A stretch of DNA of 64,000 nt, taken from Candidatus Defluviilinea gracilis (GTDB lineage: Bacteria; Chloroflexota; Anaerolineae; Anaerolineales; Villigracilaceae). The translations under genes were made by a program, and so were the position numbers. The notes under the pieces are model-generated. The model had not been told where the DNA came from. It ran no database searches and worked only from the letters and a program-made list of their open reading frames with translations. Positions 23,881 to 31,760 of this stretch are shown in pieces (position 1 is the stretch's first letter; each line of letters starts with the position of its first letter). The stretch covers positions 514,045-578,044 of the forward strand of contig JADJWS010000002.1 in the NCBI GenBank assembly GCA_016716235.1, given 5' to 3'.

Positions 23881-25047
23881 ATGAAAAACAAAACGAAAAT
23901 TTTTATGATGATCTCCCTCATCGCCGCTTTGATCCTGACCGCCTGCGCGAATCAGGCGACGGGGACGCCTGCTCCTGCTTCGGAGAGCGTCGCGGCGTCT
24001 GAGGGCGTGATCGCCGAAGGGCGGCTCGAACCCGTCCACGCGGCGAACCTGACGTTTCGAGCAGTTGGCATCGTGGAATCGGTCAACGTGATGATCGGCG
24101 ATTCGGTGAAAAGAGGCGATGAGTTGGCGCGTCTCTCGAATGCCAGCGTCGCGGAAGCGCAATTCCGCGCCGCGAATCTCGAGCTGGTCGGCGCGCAACA
24201 AGCGTTGGACTCGTTGAACCGCAACGGCTCTGCAAATCTCGCCGCCACATGGACGGCTTACATGAACGCGCAGGAAGTCCGCGAGACAGCCGAGCGCGAG
24301 TGGGAAGATTTGAACGTTGACTCCATCGAAGACCGCATCGAAGACGCGAGAGCCGACGTGGAAGATCGCAACGCCGATCTGCAGGACGCGAAGGACGAGT
24401 TTGGTAAGTACAAAGATTTGGATAAAGACAATTCCAAGCGCGTGACTGCCGAAGACGCGCTCGAAACCGCGCGGGAGGATTACAACGAAGCGATTCGCAA
24501 TCTGGATGAGATCACGCGTGAGCGCGATACCGTCCGCGCCGCGTTGGATGCCGCGCTTGGGACCGAAGCCGAAGCGAAATATCAATACGAAACTTCCGCC
24601 AGCGGAGTTAACGAAGATCAACTTGCCTTGGCAACCGCTCGTTTGGAGAACGCGCAGGCGCAAGTGACAGCGGCGCAGGCGAATCTTTCCAATTATGTTC
24701 TCACCGCGCCGTTCGATGGAGTCGTCGCTGAGGTGGCAGTCAAAGCGGGCGAGCAGGTTTCCCCTGAGACTCGAATCGTGAGCGTGGCGGATACGTCCGC
24801 GTGGGTGATCGAGACGACCGACGTGACCGAACTCGAAGTGGTGAAATTGTCCGTTGGGCAAAATGTCACGTTCACTGCCGATGCGTTGCCTGATGTGACG
24901 ATGAATGGCGTTGTCACAGAGATCAGCGGTTCGTCCGTGTTGCAAGGCGGTGACGTGATCTACACTGTGCGAATCGCGGCGCATGATGTTGATCCGCGCC
25001 TGAAGTGGGGGATGACAGTGGAAGTTACGTTCGAGCCATCGGAATAA
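23881..25047 (+). CDS. HlyD/MacA-type membrane-fusion lipoprotein
   Basis: 388 residues. Lipoprotein signal with lipobox ILTAC, Cys22. Order: a half lipoyl domain (GRLEPVHAANLTFRAVGIVE, VNVMIGDSVKRGDELARL), a long coiled-coil hairpin rich in Glu, Asp and Arg (about 95-260), the second lipoyl half (APFDGVVAEVAVKAGEQV) and a beta-barrel with VTEISGSSV. It would link the ABC permease to the cell surface. In a presumed monoderm it acts as an accessory protein outside the membrane. Last gene of the TetR-controlled operon. Confidence 0.9.
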   Translation: MKNKTKIFMMISLIAALILTACANQATGTPAPASESVAASEGVIAEGRLEPVHAANLTFRAVGIVESVNVMIGDSVKRGDELARLSNASVAEAQFRAANLELVGAQQALDSLNRNGSANLAATWTAYMNAQEVRETAEREWEDLNVDSIEDRIEDARADVEDRNADLQDAKDEFGKYKDLDKDNSKRVTAEDALETAREDYNEAIRNLDEITRERDTVRAALDAALGTEAEAKYQYETSASGVNEDQLALATARLENAQAQVTAAQANLSNYVLTAPFDGVVAEVAVKAGEQVSPETRIVSVADTSAWVIETTDVTELEVVKLSVGQNVTFTADALPDVTMNGVVTEISGSSVLQGGDVIYTVRIAAHDVDPRLKWGMTVEVTFEPSE

Positions 25048-25054
25048 TTTCATT

Positions 25055-25114
25055 AGCCACAGAGAACACGGAGACCTTTGAGAAAATCTCAGAATCTCTG
25101 CGCGCTCTGTGGCT
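25055..25114. repeat. AGCCACAGAG inverted repeat
   Basis: AGCCACAGAG (25055) and CTCTGTGGCT (ending 25114) are perfect arms, with GAGA/TCTC-rich sequence inside. This CACAGAGAACACGGAGA wording recurs at 62568-62613, so it is a dispersed family; here it may act as the terminator of the exporter operon. Confidence 0.55.
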
Positions 25115-25143
25115 AGGTTTGTCATTTCCTGTCGGGCGGCTCA

Positions 25144-25171
25144 TTGGGTCGCCCGTTTTATTTGCTATAAT
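25144..25171 (+). promoter_or_regulatory. ruvB promoter, leaderless type
   Basis: TTGGGT, 16-base spacer, TATAAT (25166-25171). The ATG of ruvB starts 6 bases after the -10 box, so transcription would begin at or next to the start codon. Confidence 0.65.
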
Positions 25172-25177
25172 CCCTCC

Positions 25178-26197
25178 ATGCCGAAACAACGCCCTCTCGA
25201 CCCCGAATCGAAACCCGACGACCGCGTGGACAACGCGCTTCGGCCGCAACAACTTGCCGACCTCATCGGTCAGGATCAAGTGAAAGAGAATCTTTCGATC
25301 CTCATTGATGCGGCGAAACATCGCGGCGAGGCGTTGGATCATGTGTTGTTTTACGGTCCGCCTGGTTTGGGCAAGACCACGCTCGCGCATGTGTTGGGCA
25401 ACGAGATGGGCGTCAACGTCAAGGTCACGGCGGGTCCCGCCATCGAACGCGCGGGCGATCTCGCCGCCATCCTCACCAACCTCCGCGCGGGCGATGTCAT
25501 TTTTATTGATGAAATTCATCGCCTCGGACGCGCGGTGGAGGAAGTGCTCTACCCCGCGATGGAAGATTTCTCGTTGGACATCGTCATCGGCAAGGGACCC
25601 TCGGCTCGTTCTCTGCGCCTCAAACTGCCTCGCTTTACTGTCGTCGGCGCGACAACCCGACTGGCTCTCGTCACCGCGCCGTTGCGCGCGAGATTCGGCG
25701 CGGTCTATCGTTTGGATTATTACGACATCGAAGCCATGCGTCAAATTGTCGCGCGCGCCGCAGGGATGCTCAAAGTCTCCGCTGACGAATCAGGCATAAG
25801 GGAAGTGGCGAAGCGGGCGCGTGGGACTCCGCGTATCGCGTTGCGACTCCTGCGCCGCGTCCGCGACTTTGCCCAAGTCCGCGCAGATGGGACGATCACG
25901 CAATCCGTCGCGAAAGAAGCGTTGGACTTGTTGCAAGTGGACCCGCTCGGGCTCGACGATGTGGACCGCCGCGTCCTGCGGACGATCATCGAAAAATACA
26001 ACGGCGGACCCGTCGGCTTGAACACCATCGCCGCGTCCATCAGCGAGGAACAGGACACGATCATGGACGTGGTCGAGCCATATCTTTTGCAACTCGGATT
26101 TTTAGACCGCACGCCGCAGGGACGCGTCGCGACAAAGTCCGCGTATGAGCATTTGGGGTTGGATTATGTGGAAGAGGGTCAGCCGAGGTTGTTGTAG
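25178..26197 (+). CDS. ruvB: Holliday junction branch-migration helicase RuvB
   Basis: 339 residues, family-typical. LRPQQLADLIGQDQVKENL, Walker A YGPPGLGKTTLAHVLGNEMG, Walker B VIFIDEIHRLGR, TVVGATTRLALVTAPLRARF (sensor and arginine finger region) and a C-terminal winged helix with IAASISEEQDTIMDVVEPYL identify it clearly. RuvB rings drive branch migration with RuvA during recombination and repair. RuvA and RuvC are not next to it. The ATG at 25178 is chosen because the upstream in-frame extension lacks homology and a TATAAT sits 6 bases before it. Confidence 0.98.
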   Translation: MPKQRPLDPESKPDDRVDNALRPQQLADLIGQDQVKENLSILIDAAKHRGEALDHVLFYGPPGLGKTTLAHVLGNEMGVNVKVTAGPAIERAGDLAAILTNLRAGDVIFIDEIHRLGRAVEEVLYPAMEDFSLDIVIGKGPSARSLRLKLPRFTVVGATTRLALVTAPLRARFGAVYRLDYYDIEAMRQIVARAAGMLKVSADESGIREVAKRARGTPRIALRLLRRVRDFAQVRADGTITQSVAKEALDLLQVDPLGLDDVDRRVLRTIIEKYNGGPVGLNTIAASISEEQDTIMDVVEPYLLQLGFLDRTPQGRVATKSAYEHLGLDYVEEGQPRLL

Positions 26198-26248
26198 GGG
26201 CGGGGTTTTCCCGCCCAGTTGTATAATGGCGTTGTATCGGAGGTTCGC

Positions 26249-26524
26249 ATGGTCGTTACGAAGATCACTCAAAAATATACGTTGAGCATTCCCGATGAAT
26301 ATCGAAAAGCGTTACCTGCGGGGCAGGAGGTGGCGATCACGATTGATAAATTGGGACGCATGGTCGTCACTCCCATCGAGAAGATTCGCGAAGCGCTGGC
26401 TGAAAGTTTTGGGATGTGGGCGGATCGAACTGACATTTCCGCCGACTCGCTTAGGTATGTGCGTGAAATTCGCAAAGGATATCGTTTAGATTCGACGCGG
26501 ACCGACTCGGATGAAACTGATTGA
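26249..26524 (+). CDS. AbrB/MazE-like antitoxin
   Basis: 91 residues from the ATG at 26249, which has GGAGG 7 bases before it. The N-terminus (TKITQKYTLSIPDEYRKALP, then GQEVAITIDKLGRMVVTPIE) is a swapped-hairpin AbrB DNA-binding domain; the C-terminal part is polar and should wrap the toxin. It overlaps the downstream PIN gene by 14 bases. A TATAAT lies at 26222-26227. Predicted DNA-binding antitoxin of a VapBC pair. Confidence 0.82.
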   Translation: MVVTKITQKYTLSIPDEYRKALPAGQEVAITIDKLGRMVVTPIEKIREALAESFGMWADRTDISADSLRYVREIRKGYRLDSTRTDSDETD

Positions 26525-26900
26525 CACCGATATTGCCATTGACCATTTTCATGGTCATCGCCAAACGTTCGAGTATTTCACCCAAACATTGGCAGACGGT
26601 GAAATTCTAGCCATGTCGGTGGTGAGCCTGACGGAGATTCTGGCGGGGATGCGCCCTGGTGAACAAGAGCGAACCGAGAAATTATTTAACCTGTTTCTCG
26701 TTATTGATGTGGACGAAGCAATTGCTCGTAAAGCGGGAGAGTACTTAAATCAACACAGAGCTGTGCGCAAGATGGAATTGGCAGATGCCCTGATCGCGGC
26801 AACCGCATTTGTTACGGGCGCTGAGGTGGTGACAAGAAATGTGAAGCATTATCCAATGGGGGACGTGCAGATCGCATCGCCGTATGAACGCGGAAGTTAG
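26511..26900 (+). CDS. VapC-type PIN-domain toxin
   Basis: 129 residues, full length for VapC. MKLIDTDIAIDHFHG supplies D5, MSVVSLTEILAGM the conserved Glu, and ELADALIAATAFVTGAEVVT the C-terminal acidic residue plus the strand that carries the T-x-N of PIN proteins (VVTRNVKHY). Predicted Mg-dependent RNase that cuts a specific RNA, neutralised by the protein encoded just upstream. Confidence 0.87.
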   Translation: MKLIDTDIAIDHFHGHRQTFEYFTQTLADGEILAMSVVSLTEILAGMRPGEQERTEKLFNLFLVIDVDEAIARKAGEYLNQHRAVRKMELADALIAATAFVTGAEVVTRNVKHYPMGDVQIASPYERGS

Positions 26901-26904
26901 AGGC

Positions 26905-27132
26905 ATGGATTCCGTTGCCCGCTACTTGATGCTCGGCGGAATTATCCTCTTCCTTATCGGCGGAGGCGCCTACCTCGCCGCGAAATTCGGCTTGCCGCTG
27001 GGACGGTTGCCGGGTGACATTCGCATCGAAGGCGAGAACGGCTCGTTCTATTTTCCGATTGCATCTTCGATTTTGGTGTCGGTGGTGTTGACCATTGTCC
27101 TCAATTTAATCTCTCGCTTTATACAAAAATAA
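26905..27132 (+). CDS. DUF2905 family small membrane protein
   Basis: 75 residues. Two membrane helices (about 5-25 and 50-72) flank the conserved cytosolic or extracytosolic GLPLGRLPGDIRIEGENGSF signature with the PGDI core. The family is small and widespread next to ruvB, queA or tgt, as here (ruvB upstream, queA downstream), but has no known function. The ATG at 26905 is preferred over one at 26884 that overlaps the toxin gene, because AGAGG precedes it. Confidence 0.85.
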   Translation: MDSVARYLMLGGIILFLIGGGAYLAAKFGLPLGRLPGDIRIEGENGSFYFPIASSILVSVVLTIVLNLISRFIQK

Positions 27133-27204
27133 TATTGCAAACCTCCCCAAATCCTCCTTCGTGCGCTCGGTGTATAATTACCGCATAACGAAAGGCTATT
27201 TACT

Positions 27205-27450
27205 ATGGCAACTCCACGCTTGGTTACTCCTGCTGGAAAAACAATAGAGCTCTCTCCAGAAACCTACAGGCAAATCCAAAAGATTTTGCGCGCTAAGAAA
27301 CCTGCAATGTCGAAGGCGCAGCGTCTTCGACATATCGAAGCGACATATGGAAAATACGCGGGGAAGAAATCCCTGACACAGGCGCTGCTCAGAGAGCGAA
27401 AAGAGGAATTGGCGCGTGAAGAAGCCAAGATCAAGCGATTCCGATCATAA
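27205..27450 (+). CDS. Putative antitoxin of a PIN toxin
   Basis: 81 residues. LVTPAGKTIELSPETYRQIQ, then a very basic helical C-terminus (KKSLTQALLRERKEELAREE). Size, position 2 bases before a PIN-domain gene, and the basic helical build fit an antitoxin. A fold cannot be assigned by eye. A TATAAT occurs at 27173-27178 and GAAAGG before the ATG. Confidence 0.7.
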   Translation: MATPRLVTPAGKTIELSPETYRQIQKILRAKKPAMSKAQRLRHIEATYGKYAGKKSLTQALLRERKEELAREEAKIKRFRS

Positions 27451-27452
27451 AG

Positions 27453-27860
27453 ATGGCGCAATTTTTTGTGTTGGACGCATTCGCCTTGGTCGCTCATTTT
27501 GAGGCTGAGCTCAGTGGAGAAAAAGTAACTCAGCTATTAAAAGATGCGGGAGATGGGGAAATAAGTCTTGCAATGAGCATGATGAATGTTGGAGAGTTGG
27601 TTTATATCGTCAGCCGTGAGCAGGGAATCGATAAAGCCAAAACTGTATTAGCAGATTTGCAAGCCTTCCCGATTGCTTTCTATGATGCAACCGAAGAAAG
27701 AATCCTTGCCGCGGCATGGCTAAAAGCGAAATACCCAATTTCCTATGCCGATGCTTTTGCCGCGTCTCTAGCTATTGAATTAAATGCCTCTTTGGTTACA
27801 GGTGATTCTGAATTCAAAACGTTCAAAGAAAAACTCTCTTTGTTCTGGCTTGATCAGTAA
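27453..27860 (+). CDS. PIN-domain toxin (VapC-like)
   Basis: 135 residues. FFVLDAFALVAHFEAE gives the first Asp, MMNVGELVYIVSREQG the Glu, ISYADAFAASLAIELNASLV the next Asp, and TGDSEFK the last acidic residue; all four PIN positions are present. Predicted toxin RNase paired with the small gene upstream. It ends 36 bases before queA. Confidence 0.85.
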   Translation: MAQFFVLDAFALVAHFEAELSGEKVTQLLKDAGDGEISLAMSMMNVGELVYIVSREQGIDKAKTVLADLQAFPIAFYDATEERILAAAWLKAKYPISYADAFAASLAIELNASLVTGDSEFKTFKEKLSLFWLDQ

Positions 27861-27896
27861 GCGTTTGGATGCAGGGACATAGATCATTCAAACGAA

Positions 27897-28961
27897 ATGC
27901 AAACCTCCGACTTCGACTACAACCTCCCCGAATCTTCTATCGCGCAGACGCCTGCTGAGCCGCGCGATTCGTCGCGCTTGTTGGTGTTGCATCGTGAGAG
28001 TGCAAAATTGGAGCATCGCATCTTCCGCGATGTGACGGATTACCTCAACGCGGGGGATCTGCTGGTGTTGAATCATACGCGCGTCATCCCTGCGCGGATC
28101 TTTGCGCGGAAGGAAACTGGCGGGCGAGTGGAACTCTTGTTATTGCGCCGCCGAGATGAAGTCACATGGGAGGCGTTGGTCGGAGGAAAAGGTCTGCGCG
28201 TAGGCAGGGTGGCGAAAGTGGACGAGGGACCCGAAGTTCAGATCATCGAAGAATTGAACGGATCGGAGCGCTTGATAAGATTCTCCGAACCCATCGAGCC
28301 GTATTTTTCCACAGTGGGGAATGTGCCGCTTCCGCCGTACATTCACGAAAAATTGGATGACCCCGAACGTTATCAAACGGTCTATGCCAAAGAGCCCGGT
28401 TCCGCTGCCGCGCCGACGGCTGGACTCCACTTCACGCCGCGCTTACTCGAAGAGTTGCAAGTCAAAGGTATAAGAGTCGCCTATGTTACATTGCATGTCG
28501 GCTTGGACACTTTCGCTCCGGTGAATGAAGATAACCCCGAAGAACACAAGATCCACAGCGAATGGTGCGAGTTGACTCAAGAAACAGCGGATGCAATTAA
28601 CGAAACCCGCGCGCGAGGCGGGAGAGTTGTTGCGGTGGGAACAACATCGGTGAGAACGCTTGAATCCGCCGCCAGCCCTTCGACTTCACTCAGGACAAGT
28701 CTCCAGTCTCCAGTCTCTGAATCTCTAATCTCTAATTCTCCAATTCTCCCTTTCCTCGGTCCCACCTCTCTCTACATCCTCCCCGGCTATCAATTCAAGA
28801 TCGTGGACGCGATGATCACCAACTTTCACCTGCCCAAGTCCACGCTGTTGATGTTGGTCAGCGCGTTCGCGGGGCGCGATATGATTCTCGCCGCCTATGC
28901 AACTGCGGTCAGCGAGGGTTATCGCTTCTATTCGTTCGGCGACGCGATGCTGATTTTGTAG
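27897..28961 (+). CDS. queA: S-adenosylmethionine:tRNA ribosyltransferase-isomerase
   Basis: 354 residues. QueA adds the epoxycyclopentane precursor (from SAM) to the 7-deazaguanine base in tRNA on the way to queuosine. FDYNLPESSIAQTPAEPRDS, LVLNHTRVIPARIFARKE, AGLHFTPRLLEELQVKGI and VDAMITNFHLPKSTLLMLVS are diagnostic. About residues 258-290 hold extra sequence (SPSTSLRTSLQSPVSESLI) that matches the dispersed intergenic repeats, not QueA; it lies in a surface loop and keeps the frame. The 3' end overlaps the convergent patatin gene by 53 bases. Confidence 0.95.
   Translation: MQTSDFDYNLPESSIAQTPAEPRDSSRLLVLHRESAKLEHRIFRDVTDYLNAGDLLVLNHTRVIPARIFARKETGGRVELLLLRRRDEVTWEALVGGKGLRVGRVAKVDEGPEVQIIEELNGSERLIRFSEPIEPYFSTVGNVPLPPYIHEKLDDPERYQTVYAKEPGSAAAPTAGLHFTPRLLEELQVKGIRVAYVTLHVGLDTFAPVNEDNPEEHKIHSEWCELTQETADAINETRARGGRVVAVGTTSVRTLESAASPSTSLRTSLQSPVSESLISNSPILPFLGPTSLYILPGYQFKIVDAMITNFHLPKSTLLMLVSAFAGRDMILAAYATAVSEGYRFYSFGDAMLIL
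28676..28751. repeat. Intergenic-type repeat inside queA
   Basis: CCCTTCGACTTCACTCAGGA followed by CTCCAGTCTC/CTAATTCTC units, the same wording as the spacer repeats at 16.9-17.1 kb and 36.8 kb, here embedded in frame in queA. Confidence 0.7.
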
Positions 28962-29904
28962 TCTGCGCTTTGTTCATCTTGGGCACTCGCGGAGCAGGCG
29001 CCATCTCGGCTTCATCAACTTGATCCTTTAGCAAATGATTCCCCATTTCTTCGCCATAGATCAGCAGTTCGGGCGACTTGTGGTAATCGTCCACGGCGAT
29101 GGGTTCTTTCAGATCGACCTGATAACGCCGAAAATCCAGGTCGGGATACATGGTTTTCACCAGAATGATCTGTTGGTCGCTGGCGTCTTGTGAGTGTGTT
29201 TCAAGAACTTTTGGCAGCCATTGGATCGCGCTGTAGCGAGTCGGTTCGCCCACTTTGATATGTTCGGGGGCGCGCCCGGTGCCGAGGCTGATGAGCGTGG
29301 TCTCGCTATGTTTCCAATGCAGGATATGTGTCAGCTCATAGGCGGCTAAGAAGCAGGGGTTGTCATACGAGCCGATTCCCCCGTCAGTGAAGCGGCCGTC
29401 TAAAACTGGAAAATAAGTAGGCGCGGCGGACGAAGCGAGGACGGCATCTAGCACGCTCCAACTCTGATATTCTTCCGACCACGATTTGATAAAACGCGTT
29501 CGATTCGAGACGAGGTCGTAGGTGGTTGTCACTAGCGCGGTCGAAGGGGATGCGTTCCACAAGTCGCCGAGAGTCTTGCCCTTCACGATCTCTCCAAATT
29601 GCTGAACGAGCGGTTCGCGCGAATAGCGATAGCCGCGAACCAGCCACAACATTGTCCAGAATGATCTGCGAAACAAAACGGGACACATATTAAGATAGAG
29701 TTGAAGGAGGCTCGTTGCGTCCGCGCCGCTTGCGATTCCCGCCGCCAGCATCGAACCCGTGGACGTTCCGGCGCACAGTCGGAAGATCTGATGAACTGAT
29801 TTGCCGACCTCAGCCTCCAGCATGGTCAGGGCTTTGGCTGGGATGATGCCGCGAACGCCGCCTCCGTCGATCGCAATGGCAACGTTTTTACGCAAAGGCT
29901 TCAT
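28909..29904 (-). CDS. Patatin-like phospholipase
   Basis: 331 residues from the ATG at 29904 (MKPLRKNVAIAIDGGGVRGI); an upstream extension of 40 residues is rejected as it covers the divergent UDG start. GGGVRGI is the oxyanion loop, GTSTG carries nucleophile Ser48, and FTDGGIGSYDNPC the catalytic Asp of the Ser-Asp dyad. Predicted acyl hydrolase of phospholipids or other esters. The basic C-terminal tail (TTKSASRRRTNRSDNPR) runs 53 bases into the 3' end of convergent queA. Confidence 0.88.
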   Translation of the reverse strand: MKPLRKNVAIAIDGGGVRGIIPAKALTMLEAEVGKSVHQIFRLCAGTSTGSMLAAGIASGADATSLLQLYLNMCPVLFRRSFWTMLWLVRGYRYSREPLVQQFGEIVKGKTLGDLWNASPSTALVTTTYDLVSNRTRFIKSWSEEYQSWSVLDAVLASSAAPTYFPVLDGRFTDGGIGSYDNPCFLAAYELTHILHWKHSETTLISLGTGRAPEHIKVGEPTRYSAIQWLPKVLETHSQDASDQQIILVKTMYPDLDFRRYQVDLKEPIAVDDYHKSPELLIYGEEMGNHLLKDQVDEAEMAPAPRVPKMNKAQTTKSASRRRTNRSDNPR

Positions 29905-29929
29905 CTTGGCTCCTGATACAATCGAAGGT

Positions 29930-30616
29930 ATGAAACTTGATGAGTTGAATGCCGAGATTATAACCTGCCGCAAATGTCCACGTCTCGTTGCGTGGAGGGA
30001 GGAAGTCGCCCGCGTCAAGCGCAAGGCGTATCGCGATCAGGAATATTGGGGCAAGCCGGTGCCGGGATTTGGAGACCCGAAAGCGCGCGTCCTCGTGGTG
30101 GGACTCGCCCCCGGCGCGCACGGTTCGAATCGCACTGGACGCGCGTTCACCGGCGACGCGTCGGGCGGGTTTTTGTACCCGGCGTTGCACAAGGCTGGGT
30201 TTGCGAATCAGGCTGAGGCGACGTCGAGAAGCGACGGTCTTCGTCTCAACGAGTTATACATCACCGCTGTCGCGCGCTGCGCTCCGCCAGATAACAAGCC
30301 GAGTCTCGAAGAATTGAATACCTGCCAGCCGTATCTCGAACGTGAATTGGAAATTATCAAGCCGAAGGTGATCGTTTGTCTTGGTCGTATCGCGTTCGAG
30401 AGAATTTTGAAAATCTATTCGATCCGCAATTCGGAATGGAAATTTTCTCATGGAGCGGTGTATCCATTGCCGTCTTCATCTTTCATCCTTCATAATTCAT
30501 CCTTGATCTGCTCCTATCATCCCAGCCAGCAAAATACGTTGACTGGGAGGCTGACCGTGAAAATGTTCGATGCGATTTGGGCGAAAGCAAAAGAATTGCT
30601 GAAACAAGAATCGTAA
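29930..30616 (+). CDS. Uracil-DNA glycosylase, family 5 (UDGb-type)
   Basis: 228 residues from the ATG at 29930. CRKCPRLVAWREEVARVKR gives two cysteines for a 4Fe-4S cluster (C13, C16), with AVARCAPPDNK and VIVCLG offering the others. GLAPGAHGSNRTGRAFTGDA is the active-site motif of family 5 (no catalytic Asn/Asp of family 1) and CSYHPSQQN the DNA-binding loop. Removes uracil and other deaminated bases. About eight residues (LPSSSFILHNSS) before that loop look like a repeat-derived insertion. TACAAT lies 7 bases before the ATG: probably leaderless. Confidence 0.88.
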   Translation: MKLDELNAEIITCRKCPRLVAWREEVARVKRKAYRDQEYWGKPVPGFGDPKARVLVVGLAPGAHGSNRTGRAFTGDASGGFLYPALHKAGFANQAEATSRSDGLRLNELYITAVARCAPPDNKPSLEELNTCQPYLERELEIIKPKVIVCLGRIAFERILKIYSIRNSEWKFSHGAVYPLPSSSFILHNSSLICSYHPSQQNTLTGRLTVKMFDAIWAKAKELLKQES

Positions 30617-30646
30617 TAGATGAATTAACCGCATCATCCAATTGAT

Positions 30647-31681
30647 ATGACGATCGGACAAATCGCATTTCTCGGCTCGGGTGAAACTTCGCTGGCGGGC
30701 GGACGTATTTTTGAATCGCTTGCAAAACGGATCAACGATCCGCTTCGCATCGCGTTGCTTGAAACGCCCGCAGGTTTTGAACTGAACTCGTCGCAGGTGG
30801 TTGGCAAGGTGGGGGAGTTTATGAAGACTCGTTTGCAAAACTACAAACCTATCGTGGATGTCGTCTCTGCCCGCAAGAAAAATTCCGCGTTCAGCCCCGA
30901 TGATCCTGAGATCGTAAAGCCATTGTTGTGCGCAAACATGATCTTCATGGGACCGGGCAGTCCCACGTACGCGATTCGCAATTTGCAAGGGACTCTCGCG
31001 TGGGATGTGATTCGCGCCCGCCATCGCCTCGGCGCCACGTTGATCTTTGCCTCCGCCGCCACGATTTCCATCGGCGCCCACGCGCTGCCGGTGTATGAAA
31101 TTTACAAAGTGGGGCAGGACGTTCACGCGGTGGATGGGTTGAACCTCTTCGGCGATTTCGGCTTGCACATTTCATTCATCCCGCATTGGAACAACGCCGA
31201 AGGCGGCGCGGACCTCGACACGAGCCGCTGTTTCATCGGCATGGATCGCTTCGCCGAATGGTGCGACCTCGTCCCGGTCGAAAATCAAACCATCGGCTTG
31301 GATGAGCACACCGGTCTCGTCGTGGACATTGAGTCGAATCAATGCGAAGTGAGCGGGGTGAGCAGTGTGTCCATTGTCCGCGAATGTGACCCGGAGATGT
31401 ACCCAACTGGCTCGAAGTTCAAACTGAGCGAGTTGGGCGAGGTGGAGATTCCAAATCCGCTTGAAAAAGATATTCCGCCTCATGTGTGGGAGATGGTTGT
31501 CAGCGCGGCGACTCTAGGGGATGACAACCCTTCGGATGAAGTGACCGCGCTGGCGGAAGAACGTCTCGCCGCGCGGGTGAATAAAAATTGGGCAGAGTCG
31601 GATCGCCTGCGGGATAAAATTTCCGCGCTGGGGTGGACGGTGCAAGACGCGAAAGATGGATACAAATTAGTGAAATCATAA
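30647..31681 (+). CDS. Peptidase S51-like protein with CysRS-type C-terminal module
   Basis: 344 residues. The N-terminal 220 residues (IAFLGSGETSLAGGRIFESL, IALLETPAGFELNS, MIFMGPGSPTYAIRNLQGT, FASAATISIGAHALPVYEIY) resemble class-I glutamine-amidotransferase-like or S51/cyanophycinase folds; FASAA would replace the nucleophile elbow, so catalysis is uncertain. The last 50 residues (AARVNKNWAESDRLRDKISA, GWTVQDAKDGYKLVK) match the small C-terminal domain of cysteinyl-tRNA synthetase, which touches the tRNA. Possible role with tRNA or RNA. Ends at a strong terminator. Confidence 0.72.
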   Translation: MTIGQIAFLGSGETSLAGGRIFESLAKRINDPLRIALLETPAGFELNSSQVVGKVGEFMKTRLQNYKPIVDVVSARKKNSAFSPDDPEIVKPLLCANMIFMGPGSPTYAIRNLQGTLAWDVIRARHRLGATLIFASAATISIGAHALPVYEIYKVGQDVHAVDGLNLFGDFGLHISFIPHWNNAEGGADLDTSRCFIGMDRFAEWCDLVPVENQTIGLDEHTGLVVDIESNQCEVSGVSSVSIVRECDPEMYPTGSKFKLSELGEVEIPNPLEKDIPPHVWEMVVSAATLGDDNPSDEVTALAEERLAARVNKNWAESDRLRDKISALGWTVQDAKDGYKLVKS

Positions 31682-31713
31682 AAGTAGGTCACGCTTCAAG
31701 CGTGACCTACTTT
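31681..31713. terminator. Hairpin terminator
   Basis: AAAGTAGGTCACGCTT and AAGCGTGACCTACTTT form a 16-bp perfect stem directly at the stop codon of the S51-like gene. Confidence 0.82.
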
Positions 31714-31760
31714 GCAGAATCGGATACAATAAATTTGCAATTCTGAACAAGGAGCCTCCC

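Noticed and set aside
23836..25125. 429-codon minus-strand frame opposite the HlyD-like lipoprotein gene
   Set aside because: No start context or protein family; the plus-strand gene has a signal peptide and a recognised fold.
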